NCBI GenBank assembly: GCA_014584295.1
Contig: JACTNC010000061.1
Span: 1-64,000 of the forward strand
Origin: Verrucomicrobiota bacterium
GTDB taxonomy: Bacteria > Verrucomicrobiota > Verrucomicrobiia > Opitutales > Opitutaceae
Reading direction: 5' to 3'
DNA length: 64,000 nt
Shown: one piece after another, positions 35,040 to 43,118 of the stretch
How the letters are laid out: every line of letters starts with the position of its first letter
Position numbering within the stretch: the stretch's first letter is position 1
Notes under the pieces: model-generated
Told to the model about the DNA's origin: nothing
The model's database searches: none
The model's input: only the letters and a program-made list of their open reading frames with translations
Made by a program: the position numbers and the translations under genes

Positions 35040-36641
35040 TCACTTGATGCGTGACAGATCGCGCTTGTCGTCAGGATTCGGAAGGGTCGGGCTGTTTGCC
35101 CGGATCTGCTTCTTGGGAGGATCGCGATAGATGGCTGGAGCGAAATGGTCGGGATAAAGTGCGGCGAGGCGGTGCCTGGCCGCTACAACTTCGCGATCCT
35201 TTGACTGTGCGAGATTCTTCCACTGCATGGGATCGGATTGCATGTCGTAGAACTCCTCGGTGCCGTCTTCGTAGCGGATGTAGTACCAGCGTTCGTCCCG
35301 GATCGATGCATTGCCCTTTCCATTGATTGTCATCGTGGGAAACGCCCACGGCTGCGTTGGGTTCTTCAGGAGTGGAGCGAAGCTGCGTCCATCAATCTCC
35401 GGCTTTTCAGGCAGGCCGCAAAGCTCGATGAGGGTGCTGTAAAGGTCCATCAGGTTCACAAGACGCGGACACTCCTGGCGCGTGGTCGTGATGCCCGGGA
35501 CGCGCACCATGAGGGGAAGGCGCGTCGCCTCCTGCCAGAGAGTCGCCTTGCGGAAACGCAGCTTTTCACCGAGGTGCCAGCCATGATCGCCGAAGATCAT
35601 GACGATGGTGTTGTCCCTGTAGGCGCTCTTGGCGAGGGAATCGAGCACCACTCCCACGCAATCATCTGCATAGGCCGCAGAGGCGAGGTACGCCTGCACC
35701 GCGCGCTTGAAGAGATCGGTGCGGTCTTTTTGAGTCACCCATCGGAAATCAGCGGACTCACTGAATTTCTTCTTACCTGATGGAGTGAGAATGTCATCGA
35801 GATCATCGAGGCGGTACTCCGGTATCCGGATGCTCTCCAGCGGGAATCGATCGAAATATTCCTGGGGAACGTACCAGGGCAGGTGCGGCTTGCTGATGCC
35901 CACCACCATGAAGAATGGCTTGTCGTGGGATTTTCCGAGTTCCTGCGCGCCCCATTGCGCCGTGAGGTAGTCGACGGTGGATTCCTTGTTGTCCCTCGTG
36001 GGACCCCAGGCGAATTCTGTGCCTTCGTCATCACGTGAAAATACCGCATCATTCGCCGTCGGCGCACCCTTGCGTCCATCGTAGATGCCTTTTTGGCGAG
36101 AGAACAGGTGTGCCGGATCCACGCCCCAGCGCCCGTTGGTGGAGCTCCAGTCGGTGAAAGCCCATTGACCTTCGTCGAGTCCGTTTGGAGTCGCGTGTTT
36201 GTGGAAAAACTTACCGCGATTGAATGTTCGATAGCCGTTCATCGCAAAGTATTCGGGCAGCGTTGCGTGACCCTGCACAAGGGGCGAGCGGCGCATGTTT
36301 TCCGTGTTTCCGTAGATCCCGCTGCGATGGGGCATGAAGCCCGAGATGAATGCGGAACGTGAAGGACCGCAGACGGGGCCCGGGCAATAGGCGTTCTGGA
36401 ACGAGACGGCGCCTTCGGCACAGAAGCGGTCCATATTCGGTGTGCGGGTCTGCGGATTGCCGCCGAACGCCCCCACCCAATCATTGAGGTCGTCGATGGA
36501 AATGATCAGCACATTGGGGCGCGCACCTTCGGGAGCAGCCACGGCGAAACAGGGGAGGAATGCGGCTAGCAGGGTTGCCACAATCAGCGTGAGTGGCGGG
36601 CATATTTTTGCTGAAGGGAAACAAGGCATCGGTTGACTCAT
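35040..36641 (-). CDS. iduronate-2-sulfatase-like S1 sulfatase, exported
   Basis: A 533-residue protein from ATG 36641, which gives a signal peptide (LTLIVATLLAAFLPCFAVAAP); the frame is open a further 31 codons upstream. Core motifs are NVLIISIDDLNDWVGAFGG, the formylglycine site CGPSR (residues 91-95) in GPVCGPSRSAFISG, KPFFMVVGISKPHLPWYVP and MIFGDHGWHLGEKLRFRK. The DDLNDW and HGWHLGE blocks are typical of the iduronate-2-sulfatase-like branch, which fits a uronate-rich substrate. It is transcribed toward the polysaccharide operon and probably belongs to the same locus. Confidence 0.88.
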   Translation of the reverse strand: MSQPMPCFPSAKICPPLTLIVATLLAAFLPCFAVAAPEGARPNVLIISIDDLNDWVGAFGGNPQTRTPNMDRFCAEGAVSFQNAYCPGPVCGPSRSAFISGFMPHRSGIYGNTENMRRSPLVQGHATLPEYFAMNGYRTFNRGKFFHKHATPNGLDEGQWAFTDWSSTNGRWGVDPAHLFSRQKGIYDGRKGAPTANDAVFSRDDEGTEFAWGPTRDNKESTVDYLTAQWGAQELGKSHDKPFFMVVGISKPHLPWYVPQEYFDRFPLESIRIPEYRLDDLDDILTPSGKKKFSESADFRWVTQKDRTDLFKRAVQAYLASAAYADDCVGVVLDSLAKSAYRDNTIVMIFGDHGWHLGEKLRFRKATLWQEATRLPLMVRVPGITTTRQECPRLVNLMDLYSTLIELCGLPEKPEIDGRSFAPLLKNPTQPWAFPTMTINGKGNASIRDERWYYIRYEDGTEEFYDMQSDPMQWKNLAQSKDREVVAARHRLAALYPDHFAPAIYRDPPKKQIRANSPTLPNPDDKRDLSRIK

Positions 36642-36924
36642 GGATCGAAGTTTTCGCAGCCAAGGCGAGGGGTGGAAAGTCGTGAGGAAGGCTAATACCC
36701 GAAGGGGACTCAGAACATGGAAAAATTGAGGCAATGGCAGGATTTTCTGATGTGCCTGCCGAAGGCGCCACGAATTGACGCTTGAAAGCGCGCAACCCGA
36801 TACGCGCAGACCTTGGCCGGTGACCGATGTGCATCCTTACGGATTCAAGGCCTAGCCTATGCGGGAAGGGGTGATGCCTGGCAGAAAAGACGCGCGGATG
36901 CGCGGTCACGGTCAGACTTGCCTT

Positions 36925-38478
36925 TCAGACAAGGCCGGCGAGCGGATCTGACGCGTCGAGGCGCGCTGGAGACTTGCCGCTGCCTTGATCGGAGGAGGCA
37001 TCGCCCGTGTAACCAAAGAGCCGGCGTCTTTTTATCGCCGCAGCGACGGGCTCGGGCACCATGCGTTCCCAGGAAGGCGAGTTGTCCTTGATGCGCTGCA
37101 GGACGTCGCGGGAAAAAATATTCAGGATGGTGGGATCGAATCCCACGATGCAGTCGATGAAGTGGTTCTCCAGAAGGTGCGCATAGAGGTTCCTCAGTCG
37201 GTCCGCGACCTGGAGATTCTTTGCCGTGATGAGAACACCCGATGAGAATGCGTTCGTTGAGACCTGGTGGTGGGAGTTTCCATTCCCCTGGATGTCTGCA
37301 ATGTAGTGCTCATAGGCATTCTGGTGCATCGGATAGATGTACAGCTTGACGGAATTTCTAAACAGGCGGCCAAAGGCCTCCAGAATGCCGCCTTCGAGGT
37401 GCTCGTAATACTTCTCGTTGAAAACCTCGAGGAGGTTGTTGATACCCATCGGAACGCCGATCATCTCCTTCGTGTAGCGCCGGAAATAGGACGTGAGGCG
37501 ATAGTACTCAGAGTAGTTGGAAATCAGCACGGTCATGCCGATGTCTGCGAGCAGATCGACGCGCGAGAGGAAATCGGGCGCATCGAGATTTCCTCCTGCG
37601 AGAAGATTGTTCATCGTGATTTCCATCAACACGACCGTGTCCTTGCCCTTGACCAGAGGCTCCTGGACAAACTGCGCGCACGCGCAGTTGAGCATGTCGA
37701 CATTGACGTGGGTGACGGGCCGGAAGCTCCCGCGCTCGACGAGAATCGCCTTCTTGTAGAGAACCTCCGAGGGTTGCAGGACATCTCCGCCCGGACCGAA
37801 CATCACGGCATTGGTGAGTCCGAATTCGACGAGGTAGAGCGAGGTGAGGCGGTTATCGACGTTCTTGAATGCCGGTCCGCTGAACTTGAGCATGTCGACC
37901 TCGATGCGATCCTCGCCGACATTGTCGGAGAGCGAACGGATGAGTTTCTTCAAATCGTCGCGGAAATAAAATGCGCCGTAGATCAGGTTCACGCCAACGA
38001 TACCGAGCGCCTGCTGCTGAAGGACGTTCTCCTTGTCCCACATGCGCACGTGCATCAGGATGTCGCTCGGTTCTGAATGCGGCTCCGTTTGAAAACGAAT
38101 GCCCATCCATCCGTGGCATTCGTTGTTACCCTTGAAACTCTTGGCGGCGACTGTGTCGGCAAAAGTGAAGAAGGTGGTCCGATCACCCCGCTGCCCTGCG
38201 AGCCGTTCCTGAAGAAGATTGAATTCGTGTTCGAGCATCAGGCCGAGGCGCTCCCGCGAAACGTAGCGCGCGGACTTGCCGTATATGGCGTCGCTGAACG
38301 TCATGTCATAGGCCGAGATGGTCTTGGCGATGGTTCCGGCTGCTCCACCAGCCTGGAAAAATACACGGGCAACCTCTTGTCCCGCACCAATTTCTGCGAA
38401 TGTGCCGTACTTGCTCTCGTCGAGGTTGACCGACAGCGCCTTTCGATTCGTGGTCAGCAGTTCCTTGGGATCGCTCAT
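36925..38478 (-). CDS. conserved protein of unknown function (KALSVNLD/AEIGAGQEVARVFF family)
   Basis: A 517-residue soluble protein, read from ATG 38478 rather than GTG 38484. I recognise the opening KALSVNLDESKYGTFAEIGA with GQEVARVFFQAGGAAGTIAK as a widely conserved bacterial family. Its database names are inconsistent and I do not trust them. Visible features are an early Gly-rich segment, a SAYDMTFSDAIYGKSARYVS block, many acidic and aromatic strands, and no signal peptide or membrane helix. The last 40 residues are Arg/Ser/Asp-rich and probably disordered. It is monocistronic and divergent from sppA. Any enzymatic name would be a guess. Confidence 0.7.
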   Translation of the reverse strand: MSDPKELLTTNRKALSVNLDESKYGTFAEIGAGQEVARVFFQAGGAAGTIAKTISAYDMTFSDAIYGKSARYVSRERLGLMLEHEFNLLQERLAGQRGDRTTFFTFADTVAAKSFKGNNECHGWMGIRFQTEPHSEPSDILMHVRMWDKENVLQQQALGIVGVNLIYGAFYFRDDLKKLIRSLSDNVGEDRIEVDMLKFSGPAFKNVDNRLTSLYLVEFGLTNAVMFGPGGDVLQPSEVLYKKAILVERGSFRPVTHVNVDMLNCACAQFVQEPLVKGKDTVVLMEITMNNLLAGGNLDAPDFLSRVDLLADIGMTVLISNYSEYYRLTSYFRRYTKEMIGVPMGINNLLEVFNEKYYEHLEGGILEAFGRLFRNSVKLYIYPMHQNAYEHYIADIQGNGNSHHQVSTNAFSSGVLITAKNLQVADRLRNLYAHLLENHFIDCIVGFDPTILNIFSRDVLQRIKDNSPSWERMVPEPVAAAIKRRRLFGYTGDASSDQGSGKSPARLDASDPLAGLV

Positions 38479-38647
38479 GTACACAGGTGGCTATTCGACA
38501 CACTAGCATGAAAGCTGATGCCTGTGAAGGGCCTGTACCAGGAGGGGCAGGAGGGTGGGGAGCTTGTTTGCCAGACGTTTGAAGCGCGGCGGTCCGGCAG
38601 TAATTTTTCCCTAGCTCAATGCGGTTACCCCGGTAAGGTGGCGGCCT

Positions 38648-40483
38648 ATGAAAACGTTTTTTGCCTCCATGCTCGGTACGATGGCGGCATTGTTTGTCTT
38701 CGCTCTCCTTGTGGTTGTCGCAGCCTTTGGTTTCGTCGGATTCGTGGCGATGGCGACCTCGGGCTCCAAGCCAGTGATGGTCGAGGATGGTGCCTATCTC
38801 GTTTTCGATCTCAACGCGGACATTTCCGATGCGCCGCCGCAGATCAATCCACTGGAGGTCTTCTCCTCTCTTGAGCAACCCGATCGCCCGAAAGCACTGC
38901 AGCTACGTGCCGTGACGCGCGCGCTGCATGCGGCTGCGGACGATGCCCGCATACAGGGGATGTTGATCACTGGCCGTATGGTTCCGAATGACTATGGATC
39001 GAGTCTCGCGGCGCTGAAGGAAGTGCGGGACGCAATCACGAAGTTTCGCGAAACTGGAAAACCGGTGGTTGCCTATCTTGCTGATGCCGGCACCCGCGAA
39101 ATCTATCTCGCCTCGGTCGCGTCGGAACTGATCCTCGACCCCTATGGCCAGGTGGCGCTGCCGGGCCTTGCCAGCGAACCGATGTTTTTTGCCGGTGCCT
39201 TGGACAAGCTGGGAGTCGGCGTGCAGGTTGCGCGGGTGGGGAAATACAAGTCCGCGGTGGAGCCGTTTCTTCGAGAGGATCTGAGTGCTGAGAATCGGGA
39301 ACAGCTTCAGAAGCTTCTCGATGACCTCTGGCAAACTGTCCGTGATCCGATTGCGACTGCCCGGGACATGACGCCGGAGACCTTGCAGTCGCTCGTCGAT
39401 ACCGAGGGCAATATTCGATCCACGGCAGCGCTGGCCTCCAAGCTGGTGAACCGGGTTGCCTACCGGGATGAGGTGATTGCCGATTTGAAAAAGAGGACCG
39501 GGCAGGCGGGGACCAAGGAAAGTTTCAAGCAGATTGGCCTGGTCGACTATGCGAAGACGATCCCGTCAGGCACGGTTGTTGTCAGCGCGGACAAGGCGGG
39601 TGCTGCCGCCGCGAAGCGGGGCAAAGTGGCGGTGGTCTACGCCGAGGGCGCGATTGTTGATGGCGAGGGACGCCACGGAGAAGTCGGCGGCGCGAGTTTT
39701 TCGCGGGAGCTGAGGCGGCTGCGGCAGGATCCCCAGATCGCGGCTGTCGTGATTCGGGTCAACAGCCCTGGTGGTTCTGCAACCGCATCGGAGCATATTC
39801 TCCGTGAGGTCAGGCTCACCCGGGAGGTGAAACCAACGGTGATCTCTATGGGAGGCTATGCGGCCTCGGGGGGCTATTGGATCTCGTCGTTTGGCGATCG
39901 CATCTTTGCTGAGGATGCAACCATCACAGGATCGATCGGCGTGTTTTCCATCCTGCTCGATGTCGAAAGGCTGGCGTCAAAACTGGGGGTGACGTTTGAC
40001 GTTGTGAAGACAGGAAAGTTCGCCGACCTCGGCACGATTTCACGTCCCAAGACGCCAGAGGAACTTGCGCTGTTCCAGCGCGACGCGGACTGGATCTACT
40101 CGGAATTCCTGTCGCGGGTGGGCGAAGCGCGCAAGCTCGCGCCCGAGCGCGTGAAGCAGATCGCGCAGGGTCGTGTCTGGTCAGGGGCAGATGGATTGAA
40201 GGTGGGCCTCGTTGATGAGATCGGAGGCCTTGACGCAGCCATTGCCTATGCTGCGAAGAAGGCGGATCTGGGTGATGCCTACAGTGTTGTTGAGTATCCT
40301 CGTGCGAAGTCGTTTCAGGACACCTTGCGTGAACTGGTCGAAGGTATGCAGTCCTCCGCTACCGGGTCGGGCATCGTGGGAGAAATCAGCCAGCGTCTGC
40401 GCGAGCAGGCCGCCAGGCTGACGCAGTTCAATGATCCCAGCCACCTCTATGCCCGGTTGCCGCTGGAGATCGTCGTGCGCTAG
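38648..40483 (+). CDS. sppA: signal peptide peptidase SppA, long (67K) type
   Basis: A 611-residue membrane protease with one N-terminal helix (ALFVFALLVVVAAFGFVGFV) and two tandem ClpP-like domains, the length of the E. coli 67K type. The catalytic Lys is in VGKYKSAVEPF (Lys201) in the first domain and the Ser in GGYAASGGYWIS (Ser407) in the second. The C-terminal block GRVWSGADGLKVGLVDEIGG is also typical. SppA degrades cleaved signal peptides in the inner membrane. AAGGTGG lies about ten bases before the start. SufT follows after 33 bp on the same strand. Confidence 0.93.
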   Translation: MKTFFASMLGTMAALFVFALLVVVAAFGFVGFVAMATSGSKPVMVEDGAYLVFDLNADISDAPPQINPLEVFSSLEQPDRPKALQLRAVTRALHAAADDARIQGMLITGRMVPNDYGSSLAALKEVRDAITKFRETGKPVVAYLADAGTREIYLASVASELILDPYGQVALPGLASEPMFFAGALDKLGVGVQVARVGKYKSAVEPFLREDLSAENREQLQKLLDDLWQTVRDPIATARDMTPETLQSLVDTEGNIRSTAALASKLVNRVAYRDEVIADLKKRTGQAGTKESFKQIGLVDYAKTIPSGTVVVSADKAGAAAAKRGKVAVVYAEGAIVDGEGRHGEVGGASFSRELRRLRQDPQIAAVVIRVNSPGGSATASEHILREVRLTREVKPTVISMGGYAASGGYWISSFGDRIFAEDATITGSIGVFSILLDVERLASKLGVTFDVVKTGKFADLGTISRPKTPEELALFQRDADWIYSEFLSRVGEARKLAPERVKQIAQGRVWSGADGLKVGLVDEIGGLDAAIAYAAKKADLGDAYSVVEYPRAKSFQDTLRELVEGMQSSATGSGIVGEISQRLREQAARLTQFNDPSHLYARLPLEIVVR

Positions 40484-40516
40484 GTTTGGCCAAATCACTC
40501 CTCAGACAAGAATACC

Positions 40517-41071
40517 ATGCCTCACTCGAAGGAACATACGCTCTCACGCGAAATTGCCGCCACACTGATTCCGGCGGGCAATGCCGTCTCGCTCCCCGCA
40601 GGCACGCGGGTTTTCGTCACCCAGGCGCTTGGCGGAAACATCACGGTACGCACCGACAGGGGGTTGTATCGGATTTCTGGAGACGATGCTGGTGCAATCG
40701 AAGGCTACACGGCTAATGAGGCCCCTGAAAAATCTGATTCGTCCACCGACGTCGGGTCATTCAGCGAGCAATTGGTCTGGGATGTGCTCAAGACCTGTTT
40801 TGATCCCGAGATACCGGTTAATATCGTCGACCTCGGACTTGTCTATGACGTGTCGATCGAGCGTAGCGAGGAGGGGAAACACGCGGTCGAAGTGAAGATG
40901 ACGCTGACTGCTCAAGGGTGCGGGATGGGGCCAGTGATTGCGGAGGATGCGCGAGCGAAAGTGGCCCGGCTACCCAAGGTCGAAAGTGCACGCGTGCACA
41001 TTGTCTGGGATCCTGTCTGGACTCCGCAGATGATCACTCCTGCCGGACGCTTGGCATTGGGCCTGGAGTAG
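40517..41071 (+). CDS. sufT: SufT-type Fe-S assembly protein (MIP18/DUF59)
   Basis: A 184-residue protein with an N-terminal beta part (SLPAGTRVFVTQALGGNITVRT) and a C-terminal DUF59/MIP18 domain (VWDVLKTCFDPEIPVNIVDL, DLGLVYDVSIE, VKMTLTAQGCGMGPVIAEDA). The domain ends in VHIVWDPVWTPQMIT. This two-part plan and length fit SufT, an auxiliary factor for maturing iron-sulfur proteins. The conserved Cys of the domain is in AQGCGMG. It is not next to suf genes here; it lies 33 bp after sppA. Its stop codon falls inside the left copy of the 28-bp repeat. Confidence 0.88.
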   Translation: MPHSKEHTLSREIAATLIPAGNAVSLPAGTRVFVTQALGGNITVRTDRGLYRISGDDAGAIEGYTANEAPEKSDSSTDVGSFSEQLVWDVLKTCFDPEIPVNIVDLGLVYDVSIERSEEGKHAVEVKMTLTAQGCGMGPVIAEDARAKVARLPKVESARVHIVWDPVWTPQMITPAGRLALGLE

Positions 41072-41095
41072 CCCCGCCCACTGGCGGCCTCAGGC
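41068..41095 (+). repeat. 28-bp direct repeat, left copy, flanking the PIN/antitoxin module
   Basis: This 28-base sequence (starting GTAGCCCCGCCC, ending GGCCTCAGGC) is identical to 41976-42003. It contains a small dyad CCGCC-CACT-GGCGG. The left copy covers the stop codon of sufT and runs into a relic of the isomerase 3' end. Together the copies bracket the PIN toxin and antitoxin genes. Confidence 0.85.
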
Positions 41096-41125
41096 AGCGT
41101 ATCGTTGCCTGAGCATGTTCAGATT
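41090..41125 (-). pseudogene. relic of the 3' end of a sugar-isomerase gene
   Basis: Read on the minus strand the last codons give NLNMLRQRYAA-stop. The intact isomerase gene at 41998 ends DLSVLKQWLAA-stop. The two stretches align without gaps at about 70% of bases and share the 28-bp repeat just downstream of the stop. Upstream of about codon 12 from the end similarity is lost. It is best explained as the end of a former duplicate of the isomerase gene, cut off when the region was rearranged. There is no functional product. Confidence 0.6.
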
Positions 41126-41205
41126 CTTTGATGAGCCACGGGGTAAACTGCCTTGTCAGGCGAGAGTCTCATGCATCCACTCTCTCCGAAAAAGGATAAG
41201 CACCT

Positions 41206-41637
41206 ATGAGCCTCCTCCGAGCGGTCATGGACACAAACGTGCTGGTCGCCGCCTTTCGTTCCCGGCAAGGCGCTTCGTTTGAGTTGCTTCGGCGCCTGCG
41301 TCGCGGGGAGTGGTCCGTGATGCTCAGCAATCATCTATTGTATGAGTATGAGGAACTCTTGAAACACGAAGGCGGGCTACATCTCTCGGAATCTGACGTC
41401 GACAACATCCTGAATTTCCTCTGTGCGCGCGGAGAGGAGTGGCCGCTTGCACCGGGCTGGACTCCGGTACTTTCAGATGCAGACGATGAACCTCTCGTGC
41501 AGCTGGCGCATGAATCCGGGGCCATGCGGATCATCAGTTTCAATATGCGCCATCTCGCGCCAGCAGAAACGCTTGGGATTCACCTCTTGAAACCTTCGGG
41601 ATTTCTCGACATGTTAAAGGCCCAATCCGAATCATGA
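41206..41637 (+). CDS. PIN-domain RNase toxin (COG1569-like)
   Basis: A 143-residue PIN protein: MDTNVLVAAFRS at the start with the first metal Asp, the Glu in LLYEYEELLKHEG, and the late acidic block VLSDADDEPLVQLA with the remaining Asp residues. FNMRHLAPAETLGI follows. It matches the putative toxin family often named toxin-antitoxin system toxin component, PIN family. PIN toxins cleave RNA using magnesium. An AAGGAT site precedes the start. The stop overlaps the antitoxin start (ATGA), giving a toxin-first order. The pair lies between two copies of a 28-bp repeat. Confidence 0.88.
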   Translation: MSLLRAVMDTNVLVAAFRSRQGASFELLRRLRRGEWSVMLSNHLLYEYEELLKHEGGLHLSESDVDNILNFLCARGEEWPLAPGWTPVLSDADDEPLVQLAHESGAMRIISFNMRHLAPAETLGIHLLKPSGFLDMLKAQSES

Positions 41638-41888
41638 GCACGCTTGAGGCCAAAGTACCTGATATGCTGCTTCAACAGGTTCACGAGTTGGCGAGGAAGG
41701 AACTTGTGCCTGTAGACCAGATTGTAGCCATTGCGCTCGCCGCGCAGGTGTCCGCGTGGTCTGCGCGCGAGCGGATTGGCTCGCGCGCCAAACGGGTCAA
41801 TTGGCAGCAGGTTGATGACGTGCTCGACAGGGTTCCCGACATTCCTCCGATTCCGGGTGATGAGTTAAAGGGAGACGTGCTCAAATAG
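41634..41888 (+). CDS. antitoxin partner of the PIN toxin
   Basis: An 84-residue protein with a ribbon-helix-helix-like first half (VPDMLLQQVHELARKELV, then PVDQIVAIALAAQVSAWSARE). A Pro/Asp-rich tail (VPDIPPIPGDELKGD) is of the kind that wraps a PIN toxin. The start codon overlaps the toxin stop, so synthesis is coupled. It should neutralise the toxin and bind the operon's own promoter. Assignment rests on size, composition and position rather than a strong motif. Confidence 0.78.
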   Translation: MSTLEAKVPDMLLQQVHELARKELVPVDQIVAIALAAQVSAWSARERIGSRAKRVNWQQVDDVLDRVPDIPPIPGDELKGDVLK

Positions 41889-41975
41889 TTCAGACCGATT
41901 TTTGGTCAGCGCCGCCATTGAGACATGCTTTCTTGCAGTGGCCTACAAAGGAGCATGGGGCGCAATCGGTCGGGG

Positions 41976-42003
41976 GTAGCCCCGCCCACTGGCGGCCTCA
42001 GGC
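41976..42003 (+). repeat. 28-bp direct repeat, right copy
   Basis: This copy is identical to 41068-41095. It covers the last codons and stop of the intact isomerase gene (stop at 41998-42000 on the minus strand) and the 22 bases beyond. Beyond the exact repeat, similarity to the left copy continues for about 30 bases into the isomerase coding region, which shows where the repeated segment came from. Confidence 0.85.
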
Positions 42004-42951
42004 TGCGAGCCATTGTTTGAGCACGCTCAGGTCCTGGCGCATCTTCGTGATCAATTCCGCGTCGTCTTTCCATCGGTACTCGTGGTGCTGGCAGAGCGGG
42101 CCACTGTAGGAGGATTCCTTCAATGTCGTGAGAAAGGTGCGATCCACCGTGCCCTTGCCCAATTGGCACTGCTCGGGAATCCATCCCTTTTCGGTTTTCG
42201 TCCAGATGAAATCCTTGAGATAGACTGCCGTCAGACGCGGTTCGGCGAGCTTTGCCTGGATGCGCCAATCGAGCCCCCCCTCGATTGTGGCGTGGCAGAT
42301 GTCGAAGCAGAATCCGATGTGACGGGGATCCAGGTTCCTGATCACGGAGTAGATGTCCCAGACCGGTGCACCCACGTAGTTCCGGCCGGAGTGATTCTGG
42401 TATCCGGCCTGGATCCCGAGTTCCGAACAGGCGGCAGCGATATCCTTCAATTTCGCACTCACATCTGCGAGTTGATCGGCCGGTGATCGGGTAAGATCGT
42501 ACTTGTAGTAACCGAGTCGAATGCGTCGGACGCCCAGTTTTGAAAGGGCCCGCAGGGTCGAGTCCGCATGCTTCTGGTCGATGCGTGTGATATCCGTGGT
42601 CGCGACATACATGTCGCAGCCGCGTTTTCGCAGTGCATCGACGTAGGCGGGAAGGAGATCTGGCGCTTTCTCGGGCTCGATCTGGCCCTTGGGGCGAACT
42701 GGACATTCGATGCCGTTGAATCCGATCGAAGCGACAAGTTCGGCAGTCTTTTCAGCATTCAGGTGCTGGAAAGCCTTGGAAAAAACCGCGATCGGCCAAC
42801 GGATGCCACCGGTATTGCCGAAGGGTCCGGTCGCTGCCAGCGCACTCCTTGAAGCGAGACTTAAGGCGGAAACGGCCAGCGTGGAGTCGAGGAGAAAACG
42901 ACGACGTGACAACGGAGCGGTGAACGAGGGGGAAACGGGTGATGTGGGCAT
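41998..42951 (-). CDS. Tat-exported sugar phosphate isomerase/epimerase-like TIM-barrel protein
   Basis: A 317-residue protein with a Tat signal (LSRRRFLLDSTLAVSALSL) and an AP-endonuclease-2-type barrel. Blocks seen are ELVASIGFNGIECPVRP, LGVRRIRLGYYKYDL, CSELGIQAGYQNHSGRNYVG, HIGFCFDICHATIEG and CQHHEYRW. The His, Asp and Glu residues fit the metal site of xylose-isomerase-like barrels. It probably isomerises or epimerises a sugar or keto-sugar in the periplasm; the substrate is unknown. Its 3' end carries one copy of the 28-bp repeat, and a relic of a second copy of the gene lies 900 bp away beyond the PIN module. Confidence 0.82.
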   Translation of the reverse strand: MPTSPVSPSFTAPLSRRRFLLDSTLAVSALSLASRSALAATGPFGNTGGIRWPIAVFSKAFQHLNAEKTAELVASIGFNGIECPVRPKGQIEPEKAPDLLPAYVDALRKRGCDMYVATTDITRIDQKHADSTLRALSKLGVRRIRLGYYKYDLTRSPADQLADVSAKLKDIAAACSELGIQAGYQNHSGRNYVGAPVWDIYSVIRNLDPRHIGFCFDICHATIEGGLDWRIQAKLAEPRLTAVYLKDFIWTKTEKGWIPEQCQLGKGTVDRTFLTTLKESSYSGPLCQHHEYRWKDDAELITKMRQDLSVLKQWLAA

Positions 42952-43118
42952 GGTGGGAGCCTGATGATCGTTGGCTGCGGACTAAAGATTGAAATTTCAG
43001 AAGATGGGAGCGATGACTTGTCTTTCCGGGCTCGGGTCCGAAAGACTATGCTAATGACCGAAGGGAAATGTTCCGATCCCTCTTCAATCAAACCCTATCC
43101 AGATGATTCGTTCGTCGC

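Noticed and set aside
36735..36924. Leader ORF before the third sulfatase
   Set aside because: The 31 codons upstream of ATG 36641 are in frame but not signal-like, and the gap shows no promoter hexamers I can defend.
41119..41334. 71-codon minus-strand frame upstream of the isomerase relic
   Set aside because: It overlaps the PIN toxin gene and only its last codons resemble the isomerase; kept as a relic, not as a gene.
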